Assembly: GCF_945859705.1 (NCBI RefSeq)
Contig: NC_079134.1
Location: forward strand, 63,404,437 to 63,468,436
Reading direction: 5' to 3'
DNA: 64,000 nt
Source of the DNA: Episyrphus balteatus
Taxonomy: Eukaryota > Arthropoda > Insecta > Diptera > Syrphidae
The notes below the pieces were generated by a model that was not told where the DNA came from, searched no databases, and saw nothing but the letters and a program-made list of their open reading frames with translations. Position numbers and translations under genes: made by a program. This document shows, one piece after another, positions 10,824-22,438 of the stretch. The first letter of the stretch is position 1. Every line of letters begins with the position of its first letter.

Positions 10824-12056
10824 TCAATCATCTCCATAATTAGAGGTGAAAGTCAAATTTTGGACTATACAAATTCACAATTGATAACTCTAAAACTAGG
10901 AACAGCAAAATTACAAACAGGAACTTTTCGACTTATTCATACTATAGACTTAAATATGTATCAACAACTGATAGACGAATTACAATCAGTAGTCAAACAA
11001 AATATAAGTACTAACGACGCACTTTACCCCTACTTATCACATGAAATTTTACTTATCCAAAATCACCTTACTAGATTAAGACCTATTATAAGAACTAAAC
11101 GCTCACTTGATTTTATAGGAAGCACATGGAAATGGTTTGCAGGTAATCCAGACCATGATGATTTCAAGATTATTAGTAATAAGATAAATAATATTTTAAA
11201 AAACAATAATGAACAAGTAATAATAAATAAATTATCTTTTGAAAAAATTAATCACATAACTAAAGTAACAAATGAAATTTTGAGGAAATTAAAAAATAGT
11301 GAATTTGTAAAAAAAGAGTTAGTAACAAGTATTAAATACAAAATTGAAATATTAAAAGAAGAAATTATAAATATTGATTATGCTATTCATCGGGCCAGGG
11401 CCGGAGTTGTAAACTCTTTTATTTTAACAGATATGGAAATTAATGTTACAAATGAAATATTAAAGAAGGAAAATATGCCCTATATTAGTATTGAAGAAGC
11501 ACTTCAATTCGGTAATGTAAAAATTGCTTCAAACTTTTCAACAATAATTTATATCTTAAGTTTACCTACAACAAATATTGAAATATGTGAAATCATTTTA
11601 TTAAAATCTGTAAAGAACAATAATTTTATAAACAAAATTCCATACGACCTTATCTTGAAATGTGAAAAAAAATTATTTGGCATAAAATCAAAATGTAAAG
11701 AATATTACAATTTTTCAATTTGTAATTATAAAAATACCATTGACATTTCTAATTCAACTTGTATACCAAAACTATTAAAAAGTCAACAATCTTTCTGCAC
11801 CAGAATAAACAACCAGCACATACCTACAGTCGAGGAAATTTCTCCTGATATCTTACTTTTGAACCAATATAATGGTAGCATACTAATTGATAACGAAATA
11901 ATAAATTTAACGGGAACCTTCATTATCAAACATCACAACTCTACTATAACAGTAGATGACGAAACGTACATTTTAAATGAAATTTCTATAACAAAACCAT
12001 TACCTGCAATAATGCAGCCCTTGTCTCATAAAGGACAATTTATGAATATATCCTAG
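10824..12056 (+). pseudogene. env: env of element A, truncated before the membrane anchor
   Basis: About 400 codons are open. A dibasic furin-type site (RTKR, near 11092-11103) is followed by a conserved hydrophobic fusion-peptide-like segment, as in insect errantivirus F-like Env proteins. Coiled-coil-prone sequence follows. Compared with element B (500 codons with a C-terminal membrane span) the frame stops early at TAG 12054-12056 and no membrane segment is seen before palindrome P6. The first codon shown in the open frame is not ATG; a spliced leader is expected. The family role is membrane fusion. This copy is an unanchored remnant. Confidence 0.75.
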
Positions 12057-12147
12057 CAGCTTAGGTATATGAACAAAAGTTTACCTAATAAATAAATTCG
12101 AATTAGCCTTGTGTAAGTTTGAAAATTAGAAAAAAAAATGATTAATC

Positions 12148-13616
12148 CAGTCAAATAAGGGTTTAACCTCGGAATGAATGTTAGTAGAAATTTTTTTTGC
12201 TCAATATCTTCCTTTTGCCATTCTATAACATATCTCAAAAGTCTAGAAAAATCTCATGTCCACTTGTCGCGATTTCAAGGTCAAATCGCGAAATGGAGAT
12301 TTTCAAAATTAGCAAAAATAGGCTATGGTATTATATACACATATGATACATGATTTCAAGGTATTTTTTAATGTTGATTCCAAAAAATCTAAAATCAAGG
12401 CAATCTGACGTCTCTGAAAAAAAGTTATACCTGTTTTTCATCTGTCAACCCATATTATTATAACAGTTGCTAACTTACTACCGAAAAATCCTTAAAAGTT
12501 ATGGTAGCGGAACCAAATTTTGCATGAAGGTTTTAAGATACATTATCATTCATATCTATGACAAAATGGTATTTTTTGAGAAAAGGGGAAATTTTGGGAT
12601 GTGCACTAAAAAACATCCAGGTACAATCTTGTAATTAGTGCTAATAGGCTAATTTTGTGGTTTCTATTTTTGTTTGGATATTCTATAATTTATGCCAAAA
12701 ATCTAAAAAAATCTCATGTCCGAAAGTTCTAATTTTCCAGGTTAAACTAAGTTAGGTGCAGATTTAAAAAAAATAATAAGAAAACTTTAGATTCTTATAT
12801 GTATACCAACATAACCCATATCATTTCAAGGTATTTTTTAACGCTGATTCCAACAAAATCCACAAACAAATCAATATGACCATCCCTGAAAAGAAATGTA
12901 CCTTATTCATGTTGATCTGACACAAATATCTGAAGAGTAGTTTTTCAATTTTTTCAAATCTGCACCTTATCTTCAAACCAAGAAAATTAGGACTTGCGGA
13001 CATGAGATTTTTTTTAGATTTTTGAGGGTAGTTAAAGAATATCCAAACAAAGATTAAAATGAAAAAAATTAGCCTATTAGCACTTATTCCTAAGATGAAC
13101 AAGAATCATCTTTAGTGCATATCCTAAAATTTGCCCCTCCATAAAAAAATACCATTATTTCGTAGGTATATATATTTTTTGTAATGGATTGTTTTGATTT
13201 TTAATAATGATGGATTCTAAAATCTTCATGCAAAATTTGGTTCATCTACCATAACTTTTAAGGGTTTTTCGGCAGTAAGTTTGCAACTGTTATAATAATA
13301 TGAGTTGACAGATGAAAAACAGGTATAACTTTTTCCAGAGACGTGAGATTGTCTTGATTTTAAATTTTTTGGAATCAGCATTAAAAAATACCTTGAAATC
13401 ATGTATCATATGTGTATATAATACCATAGCCTATTTTTGCTAATTTTGAAAATCTCCATTTCGCGAGTTGACCTTGAAATCGCGACAAGCGGACATGAGA
13501 TTTTTCTAGACTTTTGAGATATGTATGTTATAGAATGGCAAAAGGAAGATATTGAGCAAAAAAATTTCTACTAACATTCATTCCGAGATTTACCCCTTTT
13601 TTTCCTTATTTGACTG
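12148..13616. repeat. Long palindrome P6 (foldback, about 1.47 kb)
   Basis: The left end CAGTCAAATAAGG and right end CCTTATTTGACTG are inverted copies, and the two arms (about 12148-12780 and 12960-13616) follow each other closely in inverse order. Shared blocks include TTTCTAGACTTTTGAGAT with its complement, and CATGTATCATATG. The right end is followed by TA; the left flank is mutated. The middle is less well paired than the outer parts. There are no genes inside. It looks like a Tc1/mariner-type foldback. Confidence 0.8.
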
Positions 13617-13808
13617 TATTAGATATGATTCCAAGTTTTTTTAAATTATTTCTTGGTGAAAAAAACCATTGAAATATTAGTATAAAAATTGTTATAACGC
13701 CGAAAGGTATTAGTATTAAGAAAAATGAATAATTATAACTTAGAGTGCCCGTAAGTTAGTTGTATATAATTGATAAGTAGGCTAGTTTTTATGAATTTTT
13801 GTCTAGCT
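13617..13808. other. No gene; probable 3' tail of LINE1
   Basis: AT-rich sequence between palindrome P6 and the last recognisable codons of LINE1. It may include the LINE1 3' untranslated region, but no poly(A)-type end is clear. Confidence 0.4.
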
Positions 13809-14391
13809 TTAAGATAGTTTTTCAAGCATGGAGCTAAACTTAATTTTCAGTGAAGAAGGGCTTTCATTTTGAGTGATCATTAAATTTATACCGCATTCGG
13901 TTGCAAGACTTTCCCACTCTGCCATCATTGACCCTTTCGTCCGAATCGTGCTATAAAGAATGATTTTTGGTATCCTTTTATTTTTCATCTCCATAACTTT
14001 AACGATGTAGTTGAAGTGCATGCCAAACGTTTCCATTATCATTGATGGAAATCCGGTTTCCAAATAGATCATGTAGATTGGGGTGTTTATTTGGTAGACG
14101 AAAAATCCTTTTAATAAAGTACCGAAGAAATTTCTTCACGGCTTCAAAAGAAAGATATCCCCAGACTTGCGCGCCATATAAAAGTGCTTTGCACTATGGT
14201 CGATGTAGCTGCTCTTGAAGCAGCGCTCCCAAACAGCGGAAATCGCACGCTTTGCTGCGGACAATTTTCCGTTTCTTCATGTTCAGATTTGAGGTTATAA
14301 TAACTCCAAGGTATTTATACTCTCGCACAATTTCCACTGCCTCTCCATCAAAAGTCCATTTTTCGTTTCTCTCGAGTCTGCCCCCCGGCAC
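13809..14391 (-). pseudogene. LINE1 ORF2 C-terminal region
   Basis: Fragments read YKYLGVIITSNLN, LLYGAQVWGY and a C-terminal stretch (MIYLETGFPS to the stop at 13809) in different frames. These match the thumb and post-RT region of jockey/I/CR1-type ORF2 proteins. At least two frame changes (near 14190 and 14075-14195) break it. Confidence 0.7.
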
Positions 14392-15344
14392 CTTTGAATA
14401 CCATCATTTTTGATTTTTGAAGATTCACTACCAGATTCCAGTGTTTGCAGTAATTTCCTAACCTGTTAATCATTAGCTGCATCCCATCTACCGTTTCAGC
14501 AAAGAACACTAAATCGTCTGCGTACATAAGTGCGGGAATTGTCTCTCCTCCGATTTGTATTCCACCTCTGACTGCATCTGTTATGTCTTTTATACACAGT
14601 ATAAAAAGCATCGCACTTAGTATACAACCCTGTTTCAGGCCATTGTTGTTGGAAATTCATCCGAAAGAGTAACTCCATCCCAAACGCAAGCTGTGTTCTT
14701 ATTGTATAGCGCTCTCAAAACGTTTTTACGATTTTACTAGATATTCCTACTTCAAATAATTTGTAGAAGAGGGAATCTTGCACAATTGAGTCAAAGGCTG
14801 CTTTGCACTGGTATTAAGGAATGAAATTCCCCTATAGTTTGATGCATAATTCATGGTTTCCTTTTTTGTGGAGAGGATATTTTAATATATTAATAGATTT
14901 TCTGAAGCTGTCGAGAACTGCTGTACGCTCGAAGATTATTTTGAATTCGTTGGTTAGCGATGAAACGAAATCATCCGTGGCGTGTTTGAAAAACTCAAAA
15001 GAAATACGGTCATCACCAGGGGCTTTATTCAACTTGGAATTCGCTTTGACCTCTTGAACTTCCTGAATCTCGAAAGGACCATCTAACATCTCATCAAGAA
15101 TTAATGGCTCAGCAAATTGAACCAACGATGAACTTATCTCTGGATTGAGGAGGCTTATGAAGTGGTTTCTCACCTTTTTCATGAAACACATTTGCTTAAA
15201 TACTTTATTTGCTTGAGAGTACATCGTCCTGAATTCCAGCGAGTTGTGTTTTCGGAAAAGTTTTAAAAAGTTAAACGTTTTCTCTCTAGCTTTAAGACAA
15301 TCAAAACCAAACCACTCATGTTTAAAAGTAATTTTATTTCTCAA
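14348..15344 (-). pseudogene. LINE1 ORF2 reverse transcriptase, internally deleted
   Basis: The upstream part (15344-14832) carries the RT entry motif NKAPGDDRISFEFFK, then NYRGISFLNTSAK. This runs, through a GCAAAGC overlap near 14805, directly into KAAFDSIVQDSL. The stretch normally between them (about 90 residues) is deleted. Downstream, PALMYADDLVFF gives the catalytic aspartates (about 14511-14530). The reaction is target-primed reverse transcription. The deletion and frameshifts make this copy inactive. Confidence 0.8.
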
Positions 15345-15781
15345 CGATGTTCTTTGAGGGTTAGAACTTTTAATTATGTCTGTCAGTGAATTTATGTCTA
15401 CTCTTATATTCGAATATTGAGTCTTTCGAGTTCTTTTTCTAAATTTCTTTGGTAAGTGAGCCTTTTTTCTTCCTTCCAGTGTAGTTTTGGGACAAGATTC
15501 AGCTGCTTTGCACTTTCAGGAATTTCGGATATAATATTATTCCATGCTCCAGACGCAAAGCAGTAATCTATAACAGATGAAGCTGTACCTCTGATATAGG
15601 TGAATTCCCCTTCAGGGTCTTATTGACAGCTACCGTTCCAGACATCAGCAAACTCCAAAATATTCAATCCTTTATTATCCCAGACTGCATCCTTAAATTT
15701 TCGATTCAAGTTTAGGGACCAAAAATGTGAACTCACAAAGCTGTTTTGTGACACCCCAATCCTGCCCTTAAAATCGCCAAT
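15345..15781 (-). pseudogene. LINE1 ORF2 endonuclease, C-terminal half
   Basis: Reads GDFKGRIG at the insertion junction, then FTYIRGTASSVIDYCFASG. These are the typical GDFN and (S)S.IDY..S motifs of the AP-type endonuclease/exonuclease/phosphatase fold used by LINEs to nick DNA. A stop after NGSCQ and a frame change near 15610 break the reading. Confidence 0.8.
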
Positions 15782-16380
15782 TGGGCTTTTAAGCCAGACG
15801 TCAGTTTCAACAATGAAAAAAAAAATGTTGACAGTTCAATTCTGAAGAAGATTGGAAGGCGCAATTTGATTTGATCGAATTTCGAATGTAAAAGAAAGTT
15901 GTGAAGTTTTGGAAAATAAAAACCCAAACACGATCGAATTGGTTGAAAATATTTTATTTATTTTGTTTAACACGTCACAGCACGGAAAACTATTAATTTT
16001 ATTATTTTTATAAGAGAAATTTACTCGACCGCCTTTTTGCAATGAAAATCGAATTTATTTTGTTTTCCTCAGAATTGCTTCGATTTGATTGGTTGGTTTT
16101 GTCTTGTTCTTCTTAAATGAACTGTCAAATTAGAAAGGAAAAAGACAAAGACAGATACCCCGTTTGTATGACCGATTTAAAGATCGAATTGAAACTGAAT
16201 CGAAATTTCGATCCACGTATATGGAAGTACCAGATCGAGGAATCGAATTGAAATAGAATCGAAAACAAAATTTTTCTTTTTAATATATTTGCAGTAAAAT
16301 AGAAAAATCTAACCAAAAACAAAGTGCAAGTAAAACTAGATATCATTAGACATACATACAGTGAATTTGCAAATAAGAAG

Positions 16381-16718
16381 TGTGGTGGCCAAGTTCTTAG
16401 AGCCTTAAATAAAACTTGAGTTTTCCTTTGTTAAGGCTTAAAAATACTGAAAAGTATTTTTTTTTATTAGTTCATAATTAAATTATAAATGAAAAATTTT
16501 TACCTTGGTATTACAATTTAGTGGCATAAAAATTAAAAGCACGTTCTTAAAGTGCAACTAGCCAATGTATTTAAATTTAAGGTTATATAAGCTTATATAT
16601 TAGAAAATTGGCGCAAAGTGCGAAAAAGAAGAGAAAGAAAAAAGTAAAAAATTAAATTAACGAGAACAGGGTCGTCAATGAAATGACTTGTTGCATTGGT
16701 AGGTAGGTGGCGTTAACA
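16381..16718 (-). repeat. 3' LTR of BEL1
   Basis: Read on the + strand it runs TGTGGTGGCC to GGCGTTAACA, i.e. TG...CA ends. The stop codon of the polyprotein (16675) lies inside it. The element-side neighbour is a purine tract. Confidence 0.92.
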
Positions 16719-17305
16719 TACCGCCCCCAGTAAGCTGACTGCTATCCGCATCTGCCTTACTCCCTTTCTCTGGTCCAGTTACATCCAAGACAGCCAATTT
16801 AACAGCAGGTCGCTCATACAGACCTGATTTTGTTTGCACTTTTGCTCGGCGAACCTGTCCATCTTTCCCCAAGGTCACGTCCACAACACGCCCTTTTGGC
16901 CAGCAGTTCCTTGGAAGATCATTGTCCACTATGACGACTAAGTCTCCTTTAGCGAGTGGTTTAACTTTAGTGTGCCATTTTGATCTTCGGTTTAATGTTG
17001 GTAGATAGGCTTTTACCCACCTTTTCCAAAAAAGTTCAGCCAACAGTTGTGATTGCTTCCAACTCTTTCGGAAATCTATATTTTGTAGATCGCAGAGTGG
17101 TTTTGACCCGTCTGACTTACCAAGGAGGAAGTGGTTAGGCGTTAACGCCTCATCATCCGCTGACTCCATAGATACAAATGTTAAAGGCCTTGAATTAATA
17201 ACGTGCTCAACCTCAATAAGGGCACTACGCAAAGTCTCGTCACCAACTTTTCTTGAAGGAAGTATTTGGTAAAGTACGGTTTTAATTGATCGTACCAGCC
17301 TTTCC
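16675..17305 (-). pseudogene. pol: BEL1 integrase C-terminal part and DUF5641-like tail
   Basis: After the frameshift at about 17315 the frame reads on through EVEHVINSRPLT, ALTPNHFLLG, WKRWVKAYLPTL, GDLVVIVDNDLPR and WPKGRVVDV, the conserved C-terminal block of Pao-type polyproteins. This part helps target and bind DNA during integration. The catalytic Glu of the DDE triad (in GGAWERLVRS) is in this frame. The frame is uninterrupted to the stop at 16675 in the LTR. Confidence 0.85.
16719..16735 (-). promoter_or_regulatory. Polypurine tract of BEL1
   Basis: On the minus strand, CTTACTGGGGGCGGTA abuts the 3' LTR (TGTTAACGCC). This is where plus-strand DNA synthesis is primed. Confidence 0.7.
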
Positions 17306-19259
17306 CACGCGCCGCCATGTGGGGAGCTGACGGTGGATTAAACCTCCACTTTAAATCTGCCGTCGTAAACTCATTGGCGACCTGACCCAAGTCAACATTC
17401 TTCCATTCTTCCCGAAGCACCTTTTCCGCTCCTCGGAAATTTGTTCCATTGTCACTGTATATCTCCAAAGGTGACCCACGGCGCGCGATAAAATTTCTTA
17501 AACACATGATGAAAGAATCTGTAGTTAAATTATGAGCTATCTCTATATGCACCGCCCTGACAGTAAGACACGTGAAAAGTGCACCCCATCTCTTCTCATT
17601 CCGTCTCCCCACAGTGACATTAATCGGACCGAAGAAATCCACTCCAACAAATGAAAAAGGTTTAAAAAACGCTCCTAGTCTTGCTTTAGGCAAATTAGCC
17701 ATTTCAGGAATTCGAGGACGAACTCTATGAATCTTGCAATATTGACAGTCTTTTCTTACAGCTTTAAGCACAATTCTCAGCTTTGGGATGTAATATTTTT
17801 GCCGTATTTCATTCAGAACAGTTTCATGGTTCAGATGATGGTATTTAAGATGATAATCATCAACTAACAAGTGAGTAATATAATCCGACTTTGTCAGAAT
17901 TATTGGGTTCCTGCAATCCATTGCAACGAAATCGGCAAAAGTAGTGCGCCCCTGCATTCTCAAAACTCCATTTGTATCCAAAAAAGGAGATAGTTTATAA
18001 AGAGCACTACTTTTTGGAATCTGGTGTTTTTCTTCAGCACATTTTTTTAAAATAATTATTTCTTCCAAATATACATTTGCTTGGCATTGTCGATAAATTA
18101 GCGTTTGAGATTTTCTTATTGCAGCAGATGATAAAACAACATTTTTTACTTTTAAATCTGACTTTGTAATATTTAGTTGATATGTAGCCTTAATTAGATT
18201 AAGAGGCTCGAAATCTTTAAGTTTACGTCGCTCCGCATTTAACTTCAGTTTCTCCATATACATGAAGACGTACGCAGCTGATCGCATTAACTTTCTCCAG
18301 GTTCTAAAGCGGTTCTCATCAATCAACTTATTGATTGCTGCTTTCATTAGGTTAATTAGTAACAGATGTGGCCGGAACTCGTTCTTGTCATTGTTTTGGA
18401 TTGTTGGCATTTCTGGCCATTCAATTGGGCTTTTTTGAAGAAAAACTGGGCCTCTAAACCATTCATTTGTTACATCCCACTCGGGATCGGAGTTCCATTT
18501 TTTTGCTTTATCTGCCACATTTAATTTTGAGGGAATCCATTTCCAGTCCAAAATGTTGGTGGATTCCAAAATTTCTTCAACTCGATACATCACAAATTGC
18601 TGGAAGTTGCGGGGTTCAGTGCGGAGCCAGGAAAGCACAGTCTTTGAGTCGGACCACAGAAACTTTTGACTTATGGGAAAACTATGTGCATTACAAATAG
18701 AGTTCATAAGGCGTACTCCAAGTACAGCTGCTTGCAGTTCAAGCCTAGGAATAGACAATGGACGCCTGGGAGCTACTTTTGTTTTCGCACTTACTATAAT
18801 CGTTTCAACTTTGTTTCCGTGCTCAATTCGAAAATAAGACACCGCAGCGTAAGCATTTTCGCTGGCGTCTACAAATGTATGTAATTGAATGGAAGTTCCC
18901 TTTTGATTTAAGTTCGAGGAATAGCACCTTGGAATCTGTAGTTCTGTAACTCTTGGTAATAGATTTTGCCATCTTACCCACCTTTCGTATAACTGTATAG
19001 GCAGTTCTTCATCCCAGTCTAACTCAATTCTCCAAATATCTTGTAAAAGAATTTTTACAAACACTAGAAAGTGGGAGAGAAATCCCATCGGATCGAAAAT
19101 AGACATTAAAATTTTAAGAACCTCACGCTTTGTTGGTACTTTTTTCTCCGTAAGGACTTTTCTATTTAATGTATTAAAATTTAAAACGTATGTAAAGGAA
19201 TCGCAGGAAGTATTCCAGTGCATGCCTAATACCTTTTCCGTTATCGCCATGTCAGTCAT
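17306..19259 (-). pseudogene. pol: BEL1 RT end, RNase H and integrase core
   Basis: This open frame starts in the RT connection (EKVLGMHWN) and continues through RNase H (HTFVDASENAYAAV, PRLELQAAVLG, WSDSKTVLSW, KLNVADK) and an integrase zinc finger (H..H...C..C, HHLNHETVLNEI and CQYCKIH). The integrase core carries Asp in VGVDFFGP and in YSDNGTNFRG. At PPSAPHM a single missing G (expected ATGGGCGGC-type run, seen ATGGCGGCG, about 17315) throws the frame, separating the third catalytic residue. The junction with the preceding ORF at about 19255 is a second frameshift. Confidence 0.88.
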
Positions 19260-20331
19260 TCATCCCAAAGGCTTTGCTCGAATTTGACCTTTCACATTTT
19301 TCTTGTAATGCATTAAGAACAGCTGATGAGTTGGACATCCAGTTTCTTACATGAAACCCAGCATTTGCATGAATATACTTTACGTCTTTTGCAAGTTGTA
19401 TAGCTTCATCAATGGTGTCGGTGCTATCAATGAAATCATCCACATAATGATGTTGCAGTATTGCCTCGACTGCTCTAGGTTTGCTGCTGCTGAAACTCAT
19501 AGCATTTTGATTTTTTACATAGTGGGCAAAACACGGCGAGCATGTTGCGCCGAATGTCAGGGCCTGCATCTCGTAAACACTAGGTTTGTCTTGATGATTT
19601 TCAGATCTCCACAAAAATCGCTGCACAGACCTATCTGACTTACTCACCCGCACTTGTTGAAACATTTCAGCTATGTCCCCACAGACTGCAAATCTTCCGC
19701 AGCGAAATCCGTATAGAACTGTTGTGATTGGAACTAACTGGTCCGGTCCCTTCAATAAGAAGTCGTTGAGAGACACACCATCACACTTGGCAGCTGCGTC
19801 CCACACGAGTCTTACTTTTGCAGGCTTATTTGGATTCCTGACAATAAAAATTGGCAGATACCAGACATGGCCATGGACATCTAACTCGTGTGGTGATAAC
19901 TTTTTAGCATATCCCTTCTCCACTAAATTAGAAATTTGTTCATTTAAATTTTTACTCAGCGCGACATCTTTTTGAATTTTTCGATCAAGTATTTGAAATC
20001 GATGAAATGCCATGCAGTAACTGTCAGGCAAAATAAATTCATCATACTTCCAGAGAAGACCAACTTCAAATTGTTTTCCGACACGAACACAAGTTTCTTC
20101 AAGAATGTCAAGGGCTCTCTTTTCTTCTGCAGATGTCAATTGTTGTGTTGGAATACGCACGCCCATGTTTTCAATTGAAAAATATTTTTCCACAAGTTGG
20201 TGAAGATCTGTGTCACTTTGGGTTTGATAAATGTTTAAAGCAAATTCATTTTCATTGTTGTTTTCTCTTTCAGGCCCATGTACGGACCATCCTAACCGTG
20301 TTTTTGTTGCCATTGGTTCGGACCAGTTACC
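19252..20331 (-). pseudogene. pol: BEL1 reverse transcriptase
   Basis: Pao-type RT motifs occur in order: VRLVWDAAAKCDGVSLND, LPITTVLYGFR-like, CGDIAEMFQQV, LTFGATCSPC, and catalytic YVDDF at 19432-19446. The frame is continuous with the protease region upstream except for an in-frame TAG at 20332-20334. It ends in a frameshift near 19255 before RNase H. The enzyme copies the element RNA into DNA. Confidence 0.9.
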
Positions 20332-20991
20332 CTAAAACACTTTTAAAGGAACACCAAGCTTCCAATTATCCATACCGATAAGAATTCTTGGTTGTGCATA
20401 TTGGTACGAAGGAATAGGCAAACCCTTCATATATGGATATCGGTTTTTAAGAACAAGGCTTGAAACGGATTGTGTTGGCAGTCCCAAATTGCTTACTGTG
20501 CGAGCATTCTGAAGACTGTATTTTTTGGAACCCTCGTTGCATCCTGAAATGCCCAAAGTGACTATTTTTGAGTTCTTTTCAACGCGTGTAGTTTCGGACG
20601 TCCATCTTAAAGACGAACCTCCATCTAAGAAGGCAAACGTTTCTAAAAATGTATTGTTCCCGTAAAGTCTCACCGGTATAATACTAAAGAGCACATTCGA
20701 TAAATGGTTGATTTCATTTCTACCAGAATGGCAACCCAAAGTGGAGTAACCAGATCGCTGCCCAGATGCACTTGTATATTTATGCAAAAGTGGATGATGT
20801 TTCAATGCACATCCGCCTACTCCACATAATGTTGTTGTTTTGCATCGCGAATGTGGGTGTCTTAACAAGCATGTATAGCATAAATTGTTTTTTCGAACAA
20901 TGTTCCACCTCTCTGACCGTCCAGTTTGTTTAAATTCGTTGCAATCATTAAGTGAATGAAAATTGTTACAAAGGTAACATTTCTTTGGTTA
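20332..20991 (-). pseudogene. pol: BEL1 zinc knuckles and aspartic protease
   Basis: In the same frame as gag, after an in-frame TAA (20989-20991), come a CX2CX3HX4C knuckle (CYLCNNFHSLNDC) and a second Cys/His cluster (CYTCLLRHPHSRC...). These are followed by a protease (AFLDGGSSL, where Pao-type enzymes usually have D[ST]GS). The Gly in place of Ser/Thr may weaken the active site. A TAG at 20332-20334 ends the segment, again in frame with RT. Confidence 0.8.
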
Positions 20992-22103
20992 AATATTGTT
21001 GCGATAACTGCCTGATGGAACATCAACCACGTCATGAGAAAACAAACCATTACTACGTCTTTCTCTTCTTTCGATTGGCTTCACATTTGGCGTTGTGACG
21101 GAACAGGCAGCTTCGGCAATTTCACTTAACCATTTGGAAAATTCTGGCAACGTGGGTTGTTGCAAATTTTTTGAGAAAATGGCCCAGTTTAAAAGAAGGT
21201 GTGGTGTTAATTTGTCAACAAACTCTTTAAGAAGCGTGGGGTTGTTCAAGTGGGCTGTCATATGCGACGCTTCCATTGTGGCACATACATTTTGGATTGC
21301 GAGTGCGTATTCAATAAGCGTTTCCATCTTATCAGCTTTTGGAGGTGCTTGGTTCTTAGCTTTGGCAATCATAGCATGGAGTATGTGGTCTGGTCTACCG
21401 AATCGCATACGAAGTGTTTTTATAATTTCAGGTACCATCGTTGGCAATAAAAGCCGGTTTTTCACTGCTTCGAGGGCAGCACCACGTAGGCATCTTTGTA
21501 GGCGCATCAAGTTTTCAGCATGCGTGTAGCCAGCGATGCTGGTACTGTTATCGAAGCAGCTAATGAAAAGCGGCCACTCTTCTGGATGACCATGAAACAA
21601 GGGTAAATCTTTAGATATTGCCTGTCGCGCTGCTAACTGAGATGGTGAAAGTAAATTGGCGTGTTTAGGTTCTAAATTTGTGGAGGAAGACGGAATGTCA
21701 GGTCGATCATAAGGGTTCATGGTTTCAGCTGGCTTTTTTGTTTGGATCTGTGATGGTTGACTTTCAAAATGTTTGACGTTGCATGGGTCAGGCTGCCTCT
21801 GAGGCACAACAACAGACTTAATAGGGTTTTCATTAGTATTTTTCATAGCACAGGTTTCTGGTGCATGGTTTTTTAATTTTTCTACCCACATTTTGGTTAG
21901 TTTGGTACGATCTACTTCTACCGACTTACCTTTTTCTAGATCCTCATCCGAACTGCTAAATTCACACAGAATTTTGTACTTCTCTTTTAAGTACTGCTGA
22001 TTACTTTGTTCACGCAGTTGCTTTTCTTCCTCCAGTCGTTGGATAAGAAGATCTCTTTTTCTGCTGGACTTCGATGATTTGGACTTCACATTTTCGATGG
22101 GGC
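20992..22103 (-). pseudogene. gag: BEL1 gag body (DUF1759-like)
   Basis: It begins after a Pro/Ser-rich stretch that contains an in-frame TAG (near 22126). A basic and coiled-coil segment follows (RKRDLLIQRLEEEKQLREQS), then a Gag core with PLFHGHPEEWPLFISCFD, LRGAALEAV, LRMRFGRPDHI and LKEFVDKLTP, typical of Pao/BEL Gag. The ATG at 22089 is just inside this frame, but the natural start is probably the PHD-finger ATG upstream. Role: particle assembly. Confidence 0.85.
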
Positions 22104-22424
22104 TTACAGGACGTGAAGGTGGCTACGAAGGTGGTTGTGAAGGTGGATGTGAAGGCGGACGTGAAGGTGGACGTGAAGATGGATTCGAACGTGGTTTGAT
22201 TGGTGTGGTGTAGAATGTCGACAGGGTTCACACATCCAACTCGTGTCGTTCACTGCAGAGTCTACTTTGACGCATTGGAAATGGAACCAAGCATTACATT
22301 TGTCACACGCTACCATTTCTGGTATATCGGGCTCAGGACAAAGCTTGCAGTTATATTCTTCCAATGGTGATGACATCGCATTTGGTGGTTTTCCGTTTGG
22401 CATAATGCAGCAGGTAGAACACAA
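22104..22424 (-). pseudogene. gag: BEL1 N-terminal PHD finger (frameshifted from gag)
   Basis: ATG at 22424 starts a 106-codon frame with a C4HC3 zinc finger: CKLC, then CDKCNAWFHFQC, then WMCEPC. This is a PHD finger. In host proteins PHD fingers read histone tails; in an LTR element this could guide particles or integration to chromatin (inference). After HSTPHQSNH the reading leaves the gag frame. The downstream CCACCTTCACGT minisatellite (about 22110-22190) reads PPSRPPS in the gag frame and HLHVHLHV in this one, so an indel near 22190-22205 split the two. Confidence 0.75.
22110..22190. repeat. Minisatellite in BEL1 gag (12-bp units)
   Basis: About six imperfect copies of GGTGGACGTGAA (+ strand) encode a Pro-Pro-Ser-Arg type linker between PHD finger and Gag body. 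Slippage here is a likely cause of the local frameshift. Confidence 0.7.
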
Positions 22425-22438
22425 GTATTTTTAAGAAT

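Larger units (their letters stand above)
5774..12056 (+). mobile_element. Errantivirus-type Ty3/gypsy element A, defective, 3' LTR not found
   Basis: Order is 5' LTR, primer-binding site, gag, protease-RT-RNase H-integrase, env, which is the layout of insect errantiviruses. It is non-functional as it stands. Gag has an in-frame TGA, the protease is frameshifted, a deletion removes the front of integrase, and env stops before a membrane anchor. No second copy of the 5774-6107 LTR occurs in the window, so the 3' end was lost, probably before or with insertion of palindrome P6 at 12148. Confidence 0.85.

Noticed and set aside
18467..21529. Several plus-strand frames of 60-144 residues
   Set aside because: They are antisense shadows of the minus-strand BEL1 gag-pol.
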